Counted from the stretch's first letter, positions 35,194 through 45,300 are shown. The stretch is 64,000 nucleotides of DNA from Fluviicoccus sp. (GCF_030646115.1 NZ_JAUSMX010000008.1:124001-188000), one strand, 5' to 3'. Numbers and translations: made by a program. Notes: generated from the letters alone by a model not told the origin.

Positions 35194-36212
35194 TGATGAA
35201 CCTCTTGGCGTACACGTGTCGGATCCCTGGATGCCAAGGACCACGCTCTGGCGTATGTATCAACAGCCTAAGCCTCAGTGAATGCCCAGACGTCATTCCT
35301 ATAGGAGAGGAAGATAGTGCAGAAGGCACCTCTGTTGTCCCGGAGGTCGATCCTGTTAGCAATGAGCTGGTTCAAACTGGAGGCGTAAGTAGTCTTGATG
35401 CGGCAGCATGTGATGCCTTACTGCGAGCGCGCGGAGGGACTGTTGTGGCAATAGTTGCAGGGCCTGAGGTGGGTAAGACAACAATGATTGCCACCATGTA
35501 TGAGCTGATACATCGGGGACGCTTAACAGCGTATCGCTTTGCAGGATCTGAGACTCTCCGAGGCTATGAGGAGCGATGTCACTTATCACGAATGGCGTCA
35601 AATGCTGCACGCTCGGACACGCCGCACACACCGATATCAGCGAAACTCAGTTTTACTCATCTGAAGGTTGCAACGTTGTCTGGCATAAAGGATGTCATTT
35701 TCTCCGATCGATCGGGAGAGCATTTTGATAATGCCTTGAAGCGCCCCTCTGACATCGCTGGATTCGCAGAGCTCAAACGTGCTGACATCATCCTTTTGCT
35801 CGTGGATTTGGAGCAGTTGCTAAAAACACCACACCATCCTACTTCACAGGTACGTCGGCTATTCATGGCTATGGAGCAGCATGCGCTGTTAGAGAACAAG
35901 CCCGTAAGGTTAGTGGGCACGAAGGCAGACTTAGCGAAGACTAGAGATGCACGTAGTGAGGCAATATCTGCACTTAATGAATTGGCAGTAGATTTAAGTA
36001 GACGCACAGTTGGCCGCGTTTCTGTGACGTCTTCCCTGATCGCGTCCAGGGCAAGTGCTGGATCGACACAGATTGGTGAAGGATTTGAAGCCCTGATTGA
36101 TGAAATATTAAAAGAGAAGGAACCTCCGAATTTTTGCGCAGGATCATCATGGCCCGAAAAAAACACTGAGTTGGATGCACTCATGCATGTGTACAGGAGT
36201 AAACAGCAATGA
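35193..36212 (+). CDS. TRAFAC-type GTPase with N-terminal Cys cluster (double-GTPase 2-like)
   Basis: 339 residues, ATG overlapping the previous stop (TGATG). Four cysteines (C9, C14, C22, C31) at the N-terminus suggest a small zinc-binding lead. The GTPase core (about 80-320) has G1 GPEVGKTT (90-97), G3 DRSG (172-175) and G4 TKAD (243-246). G3 has Ser in place of the usual second variable residue. It matches the larger member of the paired DO-GTPase systems. It overlaps the second GTPase gene by 4 bases, so a tight 1:1 product ratio is likely. Confidence 0.75.
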   Translation: MMNLLAYTCRIPGCQGPRSGVCINSLSLSECPDVIPIGEEDSAEGTSVVPEVDPVSNELVQTGGVSSLDAAACDALLRARGGTVVAIVAGPEVGKTTMIATMYELIHRGRLTAYRFAGSETLRGYEERCHLSRMASNAARSDTPHTPISAKLSFTHLKVATLSGIKDVIFSDRSGEHFDNALKRPSDIAGFAELKRADIILLLVDLEQLLKTPHHPTSQVRRLFMAMEQHALLENKPVRLVGTKADLAKTRDARSEAISALNELAVDLSRRTVGRVSVTSSLIASRASAGSTQIGEGFEALIDEILKEKEPPNFCAGSSWPEKNTELDALMHVYRSKQQ

Positions 36213-37048
36213 TGCATCAACTGATTATTGGAATGCCCAACTCGGGAAAAAGTACATTCATCGCTGCGCTGCGTCATCTGCTACTAGCGAACGAGGTTAC
36301 TACGGAGTTGAAGCTTACAGGGCTTGCAGAAAATGAAGCACACTTGAACCTGCTAGAGAGAGATTGGCTTGCCTGTCAAATGGTCGAGAGGACTAAGCCT
36401 GCAACTGAGGGGTGGGTACAGTTTCATGTCAGAGATCAGGAAAGTGGTATTGAATCTACCCTCTCAATACCTGATCTCAGGGGAGAGGCTTTTGAGCAAC
36501 CGGCCTGCATTGGCAAATGCCAGAAAGAGCTTCATGACTCCCTAATAGAGACAGATGGTATTTTACTCTTTACCAATGCAGATCGTGAGGATGATGCTCT
36601 TCTAATATCTGATTTTTCTGACATTCTTGGTGAAGATGAAACAGCCGATCAGCAACCGCTCCATGGCTTCAAGCCGGAAAACATGCCTGAAGAGGTAAAA
36701 ATTGTAGAGTTCCTTCAATTCGCAAACCGACGGCCGAGATATCCTCGCAAACGTAAAGTCGCTGTCTTAATATCCGCGTGGGATATTGTCGAAAACCAAC
36801 ATGTTTTGTTACCGGATAAATGGCTTGAGACACATCGGCCAATGCTCGCCCAGTTTCTAGAAACGAATTATGACCTATGGGAAACTCGCGTTTATGGAAT
36901 CAGTGCCCAAGGAGGAAAGTTGCCAGAGATGCAGGTGACTCTTGAGAAGATCAAAAAGCCGTCAGAGAGAATTCGCGTTGTAGGTAATTGTGCTAAAATT
37001 CATGATCTCTCTGCACCTTTACGATGGCTCATGTTGGAGCATCGCTAA
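36209..37048 (+). CDS. Second GTPase of the pair (double-GTPase 1-like)
   Basis: 279 residues from ATG 36209, preceded by CAGGAG. G1 is GMPNSGKST (8-16) and G3 is DLRG (89-92). In the place of the G4 NKxD motif is SAWD (189-192) after a beta strand, so guanine specificity may be changed while the Asp is kept. A variable insert (about 125-165, acidic) stands between G3 and G4. The pairing with an unlike GTPase next to GASH and GAP1 genes is the double-GTPase arrangement. Confidence 0.72.
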   Translation: MMHQLIIGMPNSGKSTFIAALRHLLLANEVTTELKLTGLAENEAHLNLLERDWLACQMVERTKPATEGWVQFHVRDQESGIESTLSIPDLRGEAFEQPACIGKCQKELHDSLIETDGILLFTNADREDDALLISDFSDILGEDETADQQPLHGFKPENMPEEVKIVEFLQFANRRPRYPRKRKVAVLISAWDIVENQHVLLPDKWLETHRPMLAQFLETNYDLWETRVYGISAQGGKLPEMQVTLEKIKKPSERIRVVGNCAKIHDLSAPLRWLMLEHR

Positions 37049-37052
37049 TATC

Positions 37053-39074
37053 ATGCAGGTGACATCGAGCATCTATATCGATCAGGTATTACACGGCTAT
37101 GATCGCGGTCACAAAGAATTAGCTGCCTCCATTTCTTTGGATGAACAGTCTCGCGCACTAATGTTGGTTTTGAGCGATTTGATCGCCTCTACAAGTTTGG
37201 AAGAAGGAGTTTCTTATCTGACTTCCTATCCACTTCGGCACGCATCAAAACACGTGCTCGCTAGGACTTGGGCGGCGGGGCGAGGTTTTAGACCTGGCAG
37301 CGTCTGGACGCATTCATTAATCCTTGATTATCAGGCATTAACACTAATACCTGATCTCGCTGCGCTTCGATCACACTTTAAGTTCCCTGAGAAAGGAAAT
37401 CATAATAACTACACCGTACCCATTGCCTTTATAAGTAAAGAGCAGAGTCCTGAGTTGGTTGAACAGGGGTCACGAGCAATTGATGCCCTAATGCAGCTCT
37501 ATGGGAAAAATCCTAGGCGAGAAATTAATCTGCCTCGTTCGACAGCTGAGTCGGATGAGATACTTGCTCTCGCCTTGTGGCGACAAATGTGGCCAGGATT
37601 ACGTCGCGATTTTGCTTTCATTACGTGTATTAGTAATGACCTACTAGGCCTCGAAGCTGGATGCATCCTCCGCTTCTTTGATCATGAAAATTATCAATTA
37701 GACCCAATTGCTGAGCCACTTGATGAGGGCTATCGCTGGCTTCTGGAGGATCTGCCAAAACTGGGGCCAACAGATCTCCGTTCATTTTTGGGGCGCTATG
37801 TTATCGAAAGCAAACAGCCCCGTCGTTTGGTGATACCCCTCACTGAATTGCAATACGAAAAAAAGAGTAAGCCAATAAACCTAAGTCTTAGCCACATTCT
37901 CTCACTGAGCAAGGGTGAATCGCTCCCAAGGCTGGTAAGGGATATCATTGTAGAAGGATTAAAGAGTGCCTCGAGCAATCTTGATGTTATTGAAATTGTG
38001 CGTATATTTCGTCAGGAAATAATAAAGCTTGATTTGTTTGAATTAAGAAATCGCATAGACTCATTTTCAGAAAGTGAGTTCCGAATATTGTTAATGATAA
38101 CAAGCCCATGTAATGATAATTCGCTTGGAAGTAGTATCTTTTCTGATCTTTTAAATATATCGCCATTGGAAAAATTAGTGATGGCAGTAACAGAAGAAAA
38201 TCGACTCCCAATGCTACTGCGACGGCCTGAGCTTGCAAATGTCAATGAATTCTGGCCCAATTCTGACTTAAGCAGGGCAGAACTTATCAGTCAGATACAC
38301 CCCCTTAATATATTCAACCTAGAAAAAGCCATAGATATTTTTGGTTATAATATTGGAGAGCAAACTGTTTCTGCATTGCTCAACGACACAGCAAGCCTAT
38401 CTCCTGAAGTTGTCATGTTAATGCGCAATGGCACGAAAGAGGTTTGTGACATTGTTTCTGCATGGATTGTGCAAGTACCAGTGCGCTTTGGAGGCTTGAT
38501 GGGCATGCACGATAATATAAAACCAGCTGTAGTTGAGGCGTTGGCCAGAGCACAGATTAACTTTGGCTCTCATAATCAACATTGTTTGCTCTGGTCGAAA
38601 CTTGTTTGCTCAGCAGTAGAAGAAGCCAATCAGTCTATTGGCAATGCCAGTTTGGTTGTTGGATACATCTCTGCATTGAACTTAGAAGGAGAACCCTCGC
38701 TTATTCTTGCGAGAGCTGTGTATGACCCCCTGCAATATGCTGTACATAGACATAGGCTCTCAAGAGAAGAGGTGCGGTATTTGGAAGGCCATCTACCCTT
38801 AGCCATCCGAACCTCATTGATACGTATCAAACTTTGCAGGAGCGCTGTCCTCAAGTGGCCTCCACTGGAGATGCTAGATCTCGGGGCTTTAACAATTAGC
38901 AGCAACCCGGAGTATCTAAAAGAGTTGGGCAGCGAGATTGAGTCAATATACGGACGTCGTAAATTGGAGGAGATGCTTAATTCAGGTGATGTGTCTGCTG
39001 AGATGAAAGGTAGGCTCAGGTGGATTTTGGGGCCAATTAGCTCAAAAAGTATCCGTTCGTTCTGGTGGTGGTAA
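37053..39074 (+). CDS. GAP1-like partner of the GTPases
   Basis: 673 residues from ATG 37053, 4 bases after the GTPase stop; an in-frame ATG at 36990 lies inside that gene. The N-terminus IDQVLHGYDRGHKELAAS, LSDLIAS and GFRPGSVWTHSLIL is the pattern I remember for the GTPase-associated protein 1 N-terminal domain (GAP1-N1). The remaining 550 residues are helical, without a recognised catalytic motif. The AT-rich composition is strongest in this gene. It closes the operon, before a bidirectional terminator shared with urtA. Confidence 0.7.
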   Translation: MQVTSSIYIDQVLHGYDRGHKELAASISLDEQSRALMLVLSDLIASTSLEEGVSYLTSYPLRHASKHVLARTWAAGRGFRPGSVWTHSLILDYQALTLIPDLAALRSHFKFPEKGNHNNYTVPIAFISKEQSPELVEQGSRAIDALMQLYGKNPRREINLPRSTAESDEILALALWRQMWPGLRRDFAFITCISNDLLGLEAGCILRFFDHENYQLDPIAEPLDEGYRWLLEDLPKLGPTDLRSFLGRYVIESKQPRRLVIPLTELQYEKKSKPINLSLSHILSLSKGESLPRLVRDIIVEGLKSASSNLDVIEIVRIFRQEIIKLDLFELRNRIDSFSESEFRILLMITSPCNDNSLGSSIFSDLLNISPLEKLVMAVTEENRLPMLLRRPELANVNEFWPNSDLSRAELISQIHPLNIFNLEKAIDIFGYNIGEQTVSALLNDTASLSPEVVMLMRNGTKEVCDIVSAWIVQVPVRFGGLMGMHDNIKPAVVEALARAQINFGSHNQHCLLWSKLVCSAVEEANQSIGNASLVVGYISALNLEGEPSLILARAVYDPLQYAVHRHRLSREEVRYLEGHLPLAIRTSLIRIKLCRSAVLKWPPLEMLDLGALTISSNPEYLKELGSEIESIYGRRKLEEMLNSGDVSAEMKGRLRWILGPISSKSIRSFWWW

Positions 39075-39104
39075 GTATCCATTTATTGATTTTGCCGACA
39101 AAAA

Positions 39105-39126
39105 GCCCGCCTTCCGGCGGGCTCCT
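39105..39126. terminator. Bidirectional terminator between the GTPase operon and urtA
   Basis: GCCCGCC-TTCC-GGCGGGC, a 7-bp stem, is flanked by T-rich DNA on the + strand and by AAAAA before it, which gives a U-tract on the minus strand after urtA. It serves both convergent transcripts. The degenerate copy is at 28047. Confidence 0.75.
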
Positions 39127-39156
39127 TTTACCCTCTTTTGTTCACCCAACCCGCGA

Positions 39157-40446
39157 TCAGAACACCTGCCCCGAACACTTCTTGGTGACCATATTGTAGT
39201 TACCGCACTTCAGCTTCACCCAATCCGCCACAATGTCCTTGCTGCCCGGCAGGAAGTCAGACCACGCATCACCGGCCACCAGACCCTTGGTCTTCCACAC
39301 CGTCGCAATCTGACCGTTAGCCTGGATTTCACCAATCAGCACCGGCTTGGTAATATGGTGGTTCGGCAACATCTCAGCCATACCGCCCGTCAGGTTCGGC
39401 GTCTTCAGACCAATGATGGCGGCAGCCACCTTGTCGGTATCCGTCGACTTCGCCTTCTGCACCGCCTGCACCCACAGATTGAAACCAATCACGTGCGCTT
39501 CCATCGGATCGTTGGTCACGCGCTTCGGATTCTTGGTGAAAGCCTTCCACTTCTTGATGAACGCGGCGTTGGCCGGAGACTTCTCGCTCATGAAGTAGTT
39601 CCACGCGGCCAGATGGCCGACCAGCGGCTTGGTGTCGATACCGGAAAGTTCTTCCTCACCCACCGAGAAAGCGACCACCGGAATCTTTTCAGCCGTAATG
39701 CCCTGGTTGCCCAGTTCCTTGTAGAAGGGCACGTTGGCGTCGCCGTTGATGGTGGAGACCACCGCCGTCTTCTTGCCCGCCGAACCGAACTTCTTCACGT
39801 CTGCCACAATCGACTGCCAGTCAGAATGACCGAACGGGGTGTAGTTGATCATGATGTCGGCTTGCTTGACGCCCTTGGCCTTCAGATAGGCTTCCAGGAT
39901 CTTGTTGGTGGTGCGCGGGTAGACATAGTCCGTACCGGCCAGCACCCAACGCTTCACGCCTTGCTTCATCAGGTAATCCACGGCGGGAATGGCCTGCTGG
40001 TTGGGCGCAGCGCCGGTGTAGAACACGTTCTTCGACGATTCTTCGCCTTCATACTGCACTGGGTAGAACAGCAGGCCGTTCAGTTCTTCCACCACCGGCA
40101 GCACCGACTTGCGCGACACCGAGGTCCAGCAACCGAAAATCGCCGACACTTTTTCCTTCTGGATCAGCTCGCGGGTCTTCTCGGCAAACAGCGGCCAGTT
40201 GGAGGCGGGGTCCACCACCACCGGTTCCAGCTTCTTGCCCAGCAGGCCGCCTTTCTGGTTCTGCTCTTCAATGAGCATCAGCATGGTGTCCTTCAGCGTG
40301 GTTTCTGAAATGGCCATGGTGCCGGACAGCGAGTGCAGGATGCCGACCTTGATGGTGTCGGCGGCCTGCGCAGTCATGGCGCTCATGGCCAGCCCGGCAG
40401 CCATGACTCCGGCTGACAGGTTCTTCAGCAGCGTATGCATTTTCAT
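39157..40446 (-). CDS. urtA: Urea ABC transporter substrate-binding protein UrtA
   Basis: 429 residues with a signal peptide (MKMHTLLKNLSAG... cleavage near AQAAD). The mature part is a Leu/Ile/Val-type periplasmic binding protein with UrtA marks: VGILHSLSGTMAISETTLKD, VSAIFGCWTSVSRKSVLPV, LLFYPVQYEGEESSKNVFY and YPRTTNKILEAYLK. It captures urea for UrtBC. It is last in the minus-strand set from allophanate hydrolase to urtA, and the transporter genes urtBCDE lie beyond the inserted region. Confidence 0.95.
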   Translation of the reverse strand: MKMHTLLKNLSAGVMAAGLAMSAMTAQAADTIKVGILHSLSGTMAISETTLKDTMLMLIEEQNQKGGLLGKKLEPVVVDPASNWPLFAEKTRELIQKEKVSAIFGCWTSVSRKSVLPVVEELNGLLFYPVQYEGEESSKNVFYTGAAPNQQAIPAVDYLMKQGVKRWVLAGTDYVYPRTTNKILEAYLKAKGVKQADIMINYTPFGHSDWQSIVADVKKFGSAGKKTAVVSTINGDANVPFYKELGNQGITAEKIPVVAFSVGEEELSGIDTKPLVGHLAAWNYFMSEKSPANAAFIKKWKAFTKNPKRVTNDPMEAHVIGFNLWVQAVQKAKSTDTDKVAAAIIGLKTPNLTGGMAEMLPNHHITKPVLIGEIQANGQIATVWKTKGLVAGDAWSDFLPGSKDIVADWVKLKCGNYNMVTKKCSGQVF

Positions 40447-40485
40447 GTGCGTGTCTCCGTACTTGCTTGGTCTGGGGTCATGGGG

Positions 40486-41589
40486 TTACAGGGTCATCAA
40501 CTGCACGCCAAGGCCGATCTGGGTGTTGTCGGATTTGACGGACGTGGCGGTGTAGGCGGTGTCCTTCACGAACAGGCTGACCTTGGCGTTGAAGGACTTC
40601 AGGAAGTAGTTGACGTTGAACTCGGTGGTGTCCTGTTCGTAGTCAGCCGTGACGCCTTTTTCGTAGCTGGTGGTGCCGAACTTGCCCAGCACCGACACCT
40701 TGCCGGGGCCGATCTTGCCCGGCAGCAGGTAGGAGGAGAGCAGGTAGAAGCTGTTGCCTTCGCTGAAACCGCCGTCGTAGCCGCCCAGCTTGTCATAGAC
40801 GATGTATTCGCCTTCCACGGTGAACGCGCCGCCGTCACCCACTTTCTTTTCCATCAGGAAATCGAGGTTGGTGGTGCTCTTGCCGTCCACCATGTTGGTG
40901 GCGCCGCCCACGGCGAGGATGTTCTTTTCACCCAGATAGGTGCCGTTGACGTAGTAACCCGGCTCGGCGTCCCAGAAGTCGTACTGCACGCGGGCGGCGA
41001 CCATGGTTTCGTTCTTGCCGAGGGTGGCGGGGATGTCGAACAGACCGGCGGAGATCTTCAGCTTGGTGTCAGCGAAGTCACCCCAGTAGGCTACACCGTC
41101 GGCGCGGCCATACTTGTCAATGAAGGGGTAACCGTCCTGGGTGCCGTCACTGGCGAAGTTCCAGTTGTTGGAGAAGTAGGCGCCGTAGCTGTTGGCGCGG
41201 TCGGTCGGGGCCAGGAAGCGGCCGGCCCAGATGTTCATGGTCGGGCTGTATTCAAACTGGGCGACGGCGTCCTGCACCGTCACCGATGTGTTGGAGCCGC
41301 TGGGTGACGAGGCATCGGCGACCCCGGTCATTTCACTGGAGAAACTGAATTTGATGTTCTCGGTGATCTTGCTGTTCAGGTAGATGTTGAAGCTGTTCAG
41401 CGCAAAGTCAGACGTGGAAGTGGCTGCGCCTTCTGTGTCCGTGTAGGTGAAGCTGGAACGCAGGCTGGCGGTGATGGTGGTATCCGGAATCTTCACTTCT
41501 GCGGCTTGGGCGGCAGAGCCCAGGCTGGCCAGAACCACAGCGGCCATCAGTGTCGTTTTACCCCGGTTAAGCGCGAATGGTGCGAACAT
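40486..41589 (-). CDS. Outer-membrane porin, probable urea-related channel
   Basis: 367 residues: signal peptide to AQAAE, then a beta-barrel with alternating hydrophobic strands (TASLRSSFTYTD, NIYLNSKITENIKFSFSSEM, EYSPTMNIWAGRFLAPTDR, VAARVQYDFWDA, NTQIGLGVQLMTL). The ARFLAPTDR-like motif recalls phosphate-selective-porin O/P relatives and the fmdC-type porins found beside urea or amide uptake genes. It lies 39 bp before urtA in the same orientation, so an outer-membrane entry for urea is inferred. Confidence 0.75.
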   Translation of the reverse strand: MFAPFALNRGKTTLMAAVVLASLGSAAQAAEVKIPDTTITASLRSSFTYTDTEGAATSTSDFALNSFNIYLNSKITENIKFSFSSEMTGVADASSPSGSNTSVTVQDAVAQFEYSPTMNIWAGRFLAPTDRANSYGAYFSNNWNFASDGTQDGYPFIDKYGRADGVAYWGDFADTKLKISAGLFDIPATLGKNETMVAARVQYDFWDAEPGYYVNGTYLGEKNILAVGGATNMVDGKSTTNLDFLMEKKVGDGGAFTVEGEYIVYDKLGGYDGGFSEGNSFYLLSSYLLPGKIGPGKVSVLGKFGTTSYEKGVTADYEQDTTEFNVNYFLKSFNAKVSLFVKDTAYTATSVKSDNTQIGLGVQLMTL

Positions 41590-41653
41590 GATGTTTCTCC
41601 GTTGATGACCATCAAAACACGGGGCGGTGGTCAGTCGGCCCCGATCGGCGGCG

Positions 41654-42394
41654 TTAAAGGCCGTTTTCGGTATCCGCTGCCAGCGCCTCGCGGGCGCTGT
41701 GCAGCATGTGCAGCGTGATCTTGCGCACCTCGGACTTGCTTTCGCCGATGTGCGTTTTCAGCAGGCGCTGTGCCTGGTCGATGCGTCGTTCCAGCACCGA
41801 CCGTAAAATCTTGCCGTGTTCTTCATAGGTCGCTTCAATGCGCGGCCCCTTGGTGAAGTCCAGGCGGCGGATGATGCGGATGCGTTCCGTGATCTCGTGG
41901 TGCATGCGCGCCATCTCGCGGTTGCCGGTGGCTTCCACCAGCATTTCGTGAAAGCGTTCGTCCAGCATCGAGACGGTATGGCCGTCCTGGATGCGTTCTT
42001 CCGGTGTCACCAGCCATATGCGTTTCAGGTCGTCCAGAATCGGCGACTGCGTTTCCTGTTCGCACAGCTTCTTGACGGCGGCCAGTTCCAGCACGATGCG
42101 CACGTCATAGATTTCCTCGAAGAAACGGAAATCGAAGGGCTTCACCTGCCAGCCGCTGCGGTACAGCACATCCACATAGCCTTCCCGTTGCAGGCGGTAC
42201 AGCGCCTCGCGCACCGGGGTGCGGCTGGCGTCCATGCGTTCCGCCACTTCGTTTTCGCTGAAGCGGTCGCCCGGCAGCAGGTGGAAGTTGAAGATTTCCT
42301 CCTTCAGGCGGCCATAGATGCGCTCGGCCAGGTTTTCCGGGGTTTCCTTGCGGCGGCCGCCGCGCACCACGTTCAGCTGCACGGGTTCGCTCAT
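41654..42394 (-). CDS. GntR-family (FCD subfamily) regulator of urea use
   Basis: 246 residues. The N-terminal winged helix has LAERIYGRLKEEIFNFHLLP, GDRFSENEVAERMDASRTPV and REALYRLQREGYVD; the C-terminal part is the helical FCD ligand domain (residues about 95-230, with DERFHEMLVEATGN and metal-type histidines MHHEI). It sits 2 bases after urea carboxylase in the same transcript, so it is presumably autoregulated. The likely operators are CTTGTATACAAG at 47900 and CTTGTATCCAAG at 24493. Confidence 0.88.
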   Translation of the reverse strand: MSEPVQLNVVRGGRRKETPENLAERIYGRLKEEIFNFHLLPGDRFSENEVAERMDASRTPVREALYRLQREGYVDVLYRSGWQVKPFDFRFFEEIYDVRIVLELAAVKKLCEQETQSPILDDLKRIWLVTPEERIQDGHTVSMLDERFHEMLVEATGNREMARMHHEITERIRIIRRLDFTKGPRIEATYEEHGKILRSVLERRIDQAQRLLKTHIGESKSEVRKITLHMLHSAREALAADTENGL

Positions 42395-42396
42395 GG

Positions 42397-45300
42397 TCAG
42401 GCCTCTTCCGCCAGTTCAATCACCAGCAGCGGTTCGCCCGCGCCAATGGATTTGCCGGGGCGGCAGTGCAGGGCGCGCACCGTGCCGCTGACGGTGGCGT
42501 GCACCGGGAATTCCATTTTCATGGCTTCCAGGATCACCAGCGGCGTGCCGGCTTCCACCACATGCCCCACGTCCACCAGCAGTTTCCAGACGTTGCCGGA
42601 AATGTCGGCGGAGACCAGGTGCATGTCCTCGGCAATCGCCAGCGCAATTTCCTCTTCCAGTGCGGCCACCAGGTCCTGCGTGCTTTCGGCCTGCCACAGC
42701 GCCACTTCGGTGTCGAAGGCGGTCTTCTGCTTGGCGCGGAAATCGGCAATCGAGGCGGCGTTTTCGTGCAGGAAAGCGTCGTAGGTCTTCAGGTCGAAGG
42801 TCTCTTCCTCAATGCGGATGGTGGCGCGGCCTTCGCGGAAGTCTTCGCGCAACTGCGTCAGTTCGGCCTCGGTGACGGGGTAGAACTGCACCTGGTCGAA
42901 GAACTTCAGCAGCCAGGGTTCGCCGTCGGTGAATTGCTCGTTCTTCAGGAACTTGTTCCAGATCGGCAGGGTGCGGCCCACCAGCTGGTAGCCGCCGGGG
43001 GAATCCATGCCGTAGATGCACATGTAGACGCCGCCGATGCCGACCGTGCCCTCCGCCGTGAAGGTGCGGGCGGGGTTGTACTTGGAGGTCATCAGGCGGT
43101 GGCGCGGGTCCACCGGCACCGCGCAGGGCGCGCCCAGATAGACGTCGCCCAGGCCGAGGATCATGTAGCGGGCGCTGTAGACGATGTCGCTGACTTCTTC
43201 CCGCGTGGCCAGGCCGTTGATGCGCTGGATGAAATCGACGTTATTCGGCAGCCACGGCGCTTCGGCGCGCACGGTTTCGCGGTAGCGGTCCACCGCGCCC
43301 AGCGTGGCGGAGTCCTCGAAGGCCAGCGGCATGTACACCACGCGGCTGCGGATGGTCATGGTCTCCACGTCCGGCAGTGTGTTTTCCATCGCCAGCAAGG
43401 TGTTGACCAGCGCGTGCTGAGAAATGACGCGGCTGTCGTAATGGATCTGCAGCGAACGCACGCCGGGGGCCAGCTCCAGCACGCCGGGAATCGGCGCGGC
43501 CTTCAGCGCTTCCATCAGCGCATGGATACGGAAGCGGAAACGCAGGTCGAGGATGTTGGGGCCGTATTCCACCAGGATGTACTTGTCGCCCGCCTGCCGG
43601 TAGGTGACGCCGGGGTGGTGCTCGTAGGCGGCCAGCATGGCGATGATGCAGGCGGTTTTCTCGCACTCGGCGTCGGGGGCGGGCCAAACTTCATCGGCGG
43701 TCGAGGTCGTCATGCCTGCCTGCGCGGGAGTGACGGCGGTGGAGAGCGCGGCAATCGCGGCATCCTGAGCCGTCTCCAGCGCCAGCGCTTCTTCAAAGGT
43801 CATGCGTTTGAAGCGGATGCGGTCGCCAGGCTTCACCTGGCCCACCTTCCACAATTCGCCCTTGGCGATGGTGGCGGCGCAGACAAAGCCGCCCAGGCTG
43901 GGGCCGTCGCGGGTCAGGATCACCGGCATGTCGCCGGTGAAGTTGATGGAGCCGATGGCATATTCGCAGTCGTGGATGTTGGAGGGGTGCAACCCGGCCT
44001 CGCCGCCGTCGGAGCGGGTCCAGGTCGGCTTGGGGCCGGTCAGGCGCACGCCCAGCCGGTTGGAGTTGTAGTGCACCTGCCACGGGCTGGCGAAGAATTC
44101 GTCAATGGCCTCGGTGGTGAAGAAATCGGGTGCGCCGTGCGGGCCGTAGAGCACGCCGATGTCCCAGTCCGTGCCATAGGCGGGAATGAGTTCGGCCGGA
44201 GCCGGGGCAGGGGCGAACAGGGGCGCAGGGGTGTTGCAGGCGCTGATGTTAGGCTGGCTGATGGCCAGCATGTCGCCGTTGCGCAGCGTGCGCCCGGCAT
44301 GGCCGCCGAACTGGCCGAGGGCGAAGGTGGACTTGCTGCCCAGATAGTCGGGCACGTCGATGCCCTGACGCACCGCGAGGTAAGCCCGGCAACCGGCCAC
44401 GGCGCGGCCGGTCTTCAGCACTTGGCCGCTCTTGACCGCCACCGGTATCCAGCAGGCGACGGGTTCACCGTCCAACGTGGCACCCAGATCCGCGCCGGTG
44501 AGGGCAATGACGGTGTCGCCATGGAAACGCAACGCCGGTCCCTGGATGGTGAATTCCAGCCCGGCGGCAGCTTCGTCGTTGCCGACAATGCGGTTGGCGA
44601 GACGGAAGGCGTAGTCGTCCATGGGGCCGGACGGCGGTACGCCGATGTCCCAGTAGCCTTTGCGGCCGGGGTAGTCCTGCACCGAGCTGTAGGTGCCCGG
44701 TTCCAGCACTTCAATCAGGTGCGGCTGGTAGGTGAAGCGTTCCAGGAAGCGCGTGGACAGCGTGGCTTCGCGGAAGGCGGTGCTGGCGACGATCTGGCGC
44801 AGGTAATCGAGGTTGGTGCTGATACCGTAGAGGCGGGTGCTGTCCAGCGCCGCCTGCAGCTTGGCCAGCGCCTCGGCGCGGTTGGCGCCGTGCACGATCA
44901 GCTTGGCCAGCATCGGGTCGTAATAGGGCGAGACTTCGGTGCCGGTGGCCACCCAGCCGTCCAGGCGGATGCCGTCCGGGAAGGATACGTCGGTGAGCAC
45001 GCCGGGCGAGGGCTGGAAGTTCTTCACCGGGTCTTCGGCGTAGATGCGCACTTCAATGGCCGCGCCTTGCGGCACCGGCAGGTTGTCCAATGACGGCGGT
45101 TCGCCAGCGGCGGTCATCACCATCCATTGCACCAGATCCAGGCCGGTGACCATTTCGGTGATTGGATGTTCCACCTGCAGGCGGGTGTTCACTTCCAGGA
45201 AGTAGAATTCGTCGCGCAGGCCGTCGTAGATGAATTCGACGGTGCCGGCGGAGGCGTAGCCTACGGACTCGCCCAGACGCACGGCGGCGTCCAGCAACTT

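Noticed and set aside
36990-37052. Longer start for the GAP1-like protein at 36990
   Set aside because: It lies inside the GTPase gene; the ATG at 37053, four bases after the GTPase stop, fits the operon and the conserved N-terminus better.
28047-39172. The direct repeats as att sites of an integrative element
   Set aside because: No integrase, recombinase or tRNA is near, and the repeats are imperfect and coding/terminator-derived, so site-specific integration is not supported.
42466-45093. 875-codon + strand open frame
   Set aside because: It is antisense to the urea carboxylase gene, rich in His/Gly/Gln/Val as mirror frames of GC-rich genes are, and contains no family motif.
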